From an uncultured candidate division WWE3 bacterium (GTDB taxonomy: Bacteria > Patescibacteriota > WWE3 > UBA101185 > UBA10185): DNA of 32,761 nucleotides. Where the stretch lies: NCBI GenBank assembly GCA_903879985.1, contig CAIRNR010000004.1:1-32761 (forward strand), written 5' to 3'. Shown piece by piece: positions 30,342 to 32,761 of this stretch. Under the pieces are notes generated by a model, which did no database searches, was not told where the DNA came from, and saw only the letters and a list, made by a program, of their open reading frames with translations. The stretch's first letter is position 1. Each line of letters starts with the position of its first letter. The position numbers were made by a program, and so were the translations under genes.

Positions 30342-32162
30342 ATGAATACAAGAAAACTAAGAAACATCGCCATAATCGCACACGTTGACCACGGAAAAAC
30401 CACTATTGTTGATGGTTTGTTAAAGCAGTCCAAAACCTTTAGAGAAAACGAAAACATGATGTCACAAGAGCTTATTATGGATTCAAACGATCAAGAAAGA
30501 GAACGCGGAATCACTATTTTGGCCAAAAATACGGCTGTTTTTTATAAAGACTACAAAATTAATATAATAGACACCCCAGGTCACGCTGATTTTGGTGGTG
30601 AAGTTGAGAGAACCTTAAACATGGCCGATGGTGCCCTACTTGTTGTTGACGCACAAGAAGGACCAATGCCACAAACAAAATTTGTTCTTAAAAAAGCTTT
30701 GGACTTAGGTTTAAAGATTATTGTTGTTGTAAACAAAATCGATAAAACAAACTCACGTGTACCGGAAACCGTTTCAAAAATTTACGATTTATTTTTAGAA
30801 TTAGCTTCACATGAAAACCAATTAGACTTTCCTATTTTGTTTGCCAGTGGTAAAAACGGAAAAGCTTGGGATAAAATGCCTAACGATTTTAACGAAACAG
30901 CAGACTTCACACCTATATTTGAAGCTGTAATAAAATATATTCCAGAACCAGTAGCCGATGAACATGGTGCTTTTCAAATGCTTGTTACAACATTGGACTG
31001 GGACAACTTTAAAGGTAAATATGCAATTGGTCGTGTAAACCGCGGACATATCACAAACGGCGATAAAGTTGTTTTAATAAAAAATGACGGTACATCTACT
31101 GACTCAGTTATTGAAAAAGTTTTTGTAAACGAAGGTTTAAAAAAGATCGAAACTGATATTGGTGAAGCCGGAGATATAGTTTCTGTTACAGGTATTAAAA
31201 ACGCTGAAATCGGTGACACACTTTGTGCAGTCTCTCATCCCGAAGCTTTACCTTCAATTAAAATAGAAGAACCTACTTTAAGTATTACTCTTGGACCAAA
31301 CACTTCTCCATTTATGGGTAAAGAAGGTAAATTTGTTACAGGTCGACAACTTTTAGAAAGAATCGAACGCGAACTTCAAACAAACATTGCAATGAGATTT
31401 AGAATTTCTGAAGAAGGAAGATACGTTTTGTCAGGTCGTGGCGAATTACATTTGTCAGTTTTTTTGGAAACTTTAAGACGTGAAGGTTACGAATTAGAAG
31501 TAAGCCGACCAACTGTTATCACAAAAGTAGTTGACGGTCATGAAGTTGAACCTATCGAAGAATTAACCGTTGATGTTGATGCCGACTACGTTGGTGCTGT
31601 AAAAAGTGAAGTTGGCCGCAGACGCGGCGTTTTGCTAAACCAAGAAGATGTAACATCTAAAGTTACACGTTTAACATTCGAAATTACAACTCGTGGAATT
31701 TTGGGATTACGTGGTGCCTTATTAACCTTGAGTAAAGGTACAGCCATTTGTAGTTCCAGTTTCGTAAGAAACGACGTAATGGGAGCACAATTACAAAAAT
31801 TACGAAAAGGTGTTGTCATTGCCTCAATGAATGGAAAAGCTGTTGCTTATGGTTTGGTAAGTGCTCACGATAAAGGCGACGTATTTATTCCACCTCAGAC
31901 AATGGTTTACGCCGGAATGATTGTTGGTTTAAACGGTCGTGATGAAGACTTAGAGATTAACGTTTGTAAAGAAAAACAACTTACTAATAACAGATCAGTT
32001 GGAGAAGATGGAATTATTTTGCCACCTCCAGTTGATATGAGTTTGGAACAATACTTAGGCTTTTTGGAAGACGACGAGTTGTTAGAAATAACTCCAACAA
32101 GTTTACGTTTACGTAAAAAAGTTTTAGATGCTACACAAAGACGCCGCACTCAGCGAAAGTAA
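30342..32162 (+). CDS. typA: Ribosome-associated GTPase TypA/BipA
   Basis: 606 residues, the usual length. G1 [10 protein letters not shown]2 RERGITI, G3 DTPGHADF, G4 NKID and G5 region [10 protein letters not shown] translation-factor beta barrel follows ([21 protein letters not shown]), then EF-G-like domains ([26 protein letters not shown]) and the TypA-specific C-terminal domain ([48 protein letters not shown]). The basic C-terminus is [14 protein letters not shown]. It binds ribosomes with GTP and helps large-subunit assembly, especially under cold or other stress. Single-gene unit with a short leader and no Shine-Dalgarno. ATG 30342 is chosen over the GTG at 30318 because of the promoter. 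Confidence 0.96.
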   Translation: MNTRKLRNIAIIAHVDHGKTTIVDGLLKQSKTFRENENMMSQELIMDSNDQERERGITILAKNTAVFYKDYKINIIDTPGHADFGGEVERTLNMADGALLVVDAQEGPMPQTKFVLKKALDLGLKIIVVVNKIDKTNSRVPETVSKIYDLFLELASHENQLDFPILFASGKNGKAWDKMPNDFNETADFTPIFEAVIKYIPEPVADEHGAFQMLVTTLDWDNFKGKYAIGRVNRGHITNGDKVVLIKNDGTSTDSVIEKVFVNEGLKKIETDIGEAGDIVSVTGIKNAEIGDTLCAVSHPEALPSIKIEEPTLSITLGPNTSPFMGKEGKFVTGRQLLERIERELQTNIAMRFRISEEGRYVLSGRGELHLSVFLETLRREGYELEVSRPTVITKVVDGHEVEPIEELTVDVDADYVGAVKSEVGRRRGVLLNQEDVTSKVTRLTFEITTRGILGLRGALLTLSKGTAICSSSFVRNDVMGAQLQKLRKGVVIASMNGKAVAYGLVSAHDKGDVFIPPQTMVYAGMIVGLNGRDEDLEINVCKEKQLTNNRSVGEDGIILPPPVDMSLEQYLGFLEDDELLEITPTSLRLRKKVLDATQRRRTQRK

Positions 32163-32206
32163 TCCCCTACTCTTTTTGTTAATACTATTTAAATATTTAT
32201 AATTGT

Positions 32207-32235
32207 TTGACACAAAATTTTTACTGTGTTTGAAT
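32207..32235 (+). promoter_or_regulatory. Promoter TTGACA-N17-TTGAAT of orphan gene
   Basis: Perfect -35 TTGACA (32207-32212) with a weaker -10 TTGAAT (32230-32235); leader of about 35 bases with AAGGAG at 32262-32267. Confidence 0.55.
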
Positions 32236-32276
32236 TAATGTTCGTCCTAATCCCAATAAACAAGGAGTGTATTTGA

Positions 32277-32657
32277 ATGGAAGTAATACTCAGAGAAGGT
32301 TTTGTATACGTAAAGATATTTAGTGATACTTTTGGACACAACGACTATTTTTTCTTTACGCACGCAGATGTGCCACCACTTGTTGAAAAGGTCACGATGA
32401 CCACACTGGCAAAAATTGAAAATGGATTAGGTCGATCGAGCACATGTTTCTGGCCATCCGTATCTTCTAGGCAACCCTTTTTTGTAAAACCAGGGGAAGT
32501 TCGCAGGGCAACTGATAACGATTTGCGAGCTCTTCTGAAAATGTGGAAATGTTGTTTACCAATTTCCACGTGGGTTGAAAACATCAACAATATGTCGCAA
32601 GGTATATTGCATGATGAGAAGTTACGAATTGCCCGCATAGCAAGTGAATTTAATTAA
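32277..32657 (+). CDS. Orphan 126-residue protein
   Basis: No family recognised, no signal or membrane helix. The N-terminal third looks beta-rich (EVILREGFVYVKIFSDTFGHNDYFFF), followed by helices (PPLVEKVTMTTLAKIENGLG) and a C-terminal helical part (RATDNDLRALLKMWKCC; ISTWVENINNMSQGILHDEKLRIARIASEF). ATG is fixed by AAGGAG 9 bases upstream. Single-gene unit with perfect TTGACA -35 and a strong terminator, like the other orphans at 7463, 15766, 16192 and 30217. Function cannot be assigned. Confidence 0.65.
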   Translation: MEVILREGFVYVKIFSDTFGHNDYFFFTHADVPPLVEKVTMTTLAKIENGLGRSSTCFWPSVSSRQPFFVKPGEVRRATDNDLRALLKMWKCCLPISTWVENINNMSQGILHDEKLRIARIASEFN

Positions 32658-32675
32658 ACATTTGCTGTGCAAAAT

Positions 32676-32718
32676 CTCTCTTACTCGTAGATTTCATCGC
32701 GGGTAAGAGGGTCTTTTT
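32676..32718 (+). terminator. Intrinsic terminator after orphan gene
   Basis: CTCTTAC (32678-32684) pairs with GTAAGAG (32703-32709), followed by GGTCTTTTTT. The 43 bases beyond it show no gene. Confidence 0.8.
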
Positions 32719-32761
32719 TAAAGCATAATTTTCAGCTAACACTCAGGGAGCTCACATAAGA

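Noticed and set aside
1-32761. tRNA or rRNA genes
   Set aside because: Intergenic stretches are short and none showed a cloverleaf with a TTCRA arm or rRNA-like conserved blocks on reading; a covariance-model scan was not possible here.

Overview
The window is AT-rich, densely packed bacterial DNA using the standard code (TGA ends several genes, Trp is TGG). Gene content points to a member of the Candidate Phyla Radiation (Patescibacteria), perhaps Microgenomates or WWE3. The signs are small overlapping genes, DUF5652, DUF4870 and DUF5666 proteins, several ArnT/PMT-like membrane glycosyltransferases, a bacterial Elp3 and MacAB-like efflux. The phylum is inferred from gene content; no rRNA or tRNA gene was seen.

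Layout. 1-3681: three polytopic GT-C glycosyltransferase-like proteins, the first cut by the window edge and missed by a plain ORF scan. 3732-7106: an anchored Ig-like surface protein, then a methyltransferase-HIT operon divergent from Elp3. The methyltransferase resembles Trm9, which acts after Elp3 on tRNA wobble uridine in eukaryotes. 7113-8673: an orphan membrane protein, a lipoprotein and a DUF4870 protein. 8787-11919: a ROK sugar kinase facing an anchored clan GH-A glycosidase and a GH1 beta-glucosidase. 11945-15674: a holin-4-like membrane protein, then an overlapping operon of DUF5652, a coiled-coil matrixin, RluB-type pseudouridine synthase and a GT-C protein paralogous to the one at the left edge. 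15702-16840: a tandem duplicated cassette of orphan genes, each copy with its own promoter and near-identical terminator. 16893-21979: MgtA-type P-type ATPase, another orphan, a DrrAB-like ABC exporter and an FMN reductase. 21988-28142: a two-component system, a stand-alone Cache-like sensor, a DUF5666 protein and MacB/MacA-like efflux. 28210-32718: a DEAD-box helicase, a possible 24-aa peptide, an orphan 146-aa protein, TypA/BipA and a last orphan.

Two expression styles stand out. About fifteen mostly conserved genes have a TATAAT-like hexamer 6-10 bases (most often exactly 6) before the start codon and no Shine-Dalgarno, as expected for leaderless mRNA. In contrast the unrecognised small genes (starts 7463-, 15766+, 16192+, 30217-, 32277+, and probably 19502+) have -35/-10 promoters with 17-base spacing, 5' leaders of roughly 30-40 bases, clear Shine-Dalgarno sites and strong intrinsic terminators. 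This contrast, the Elp3/Trm9-like pair and the duplicated orphan cassette are the points most worth following. No CRISPR array, transposase, integrase or phage structural gene was found.
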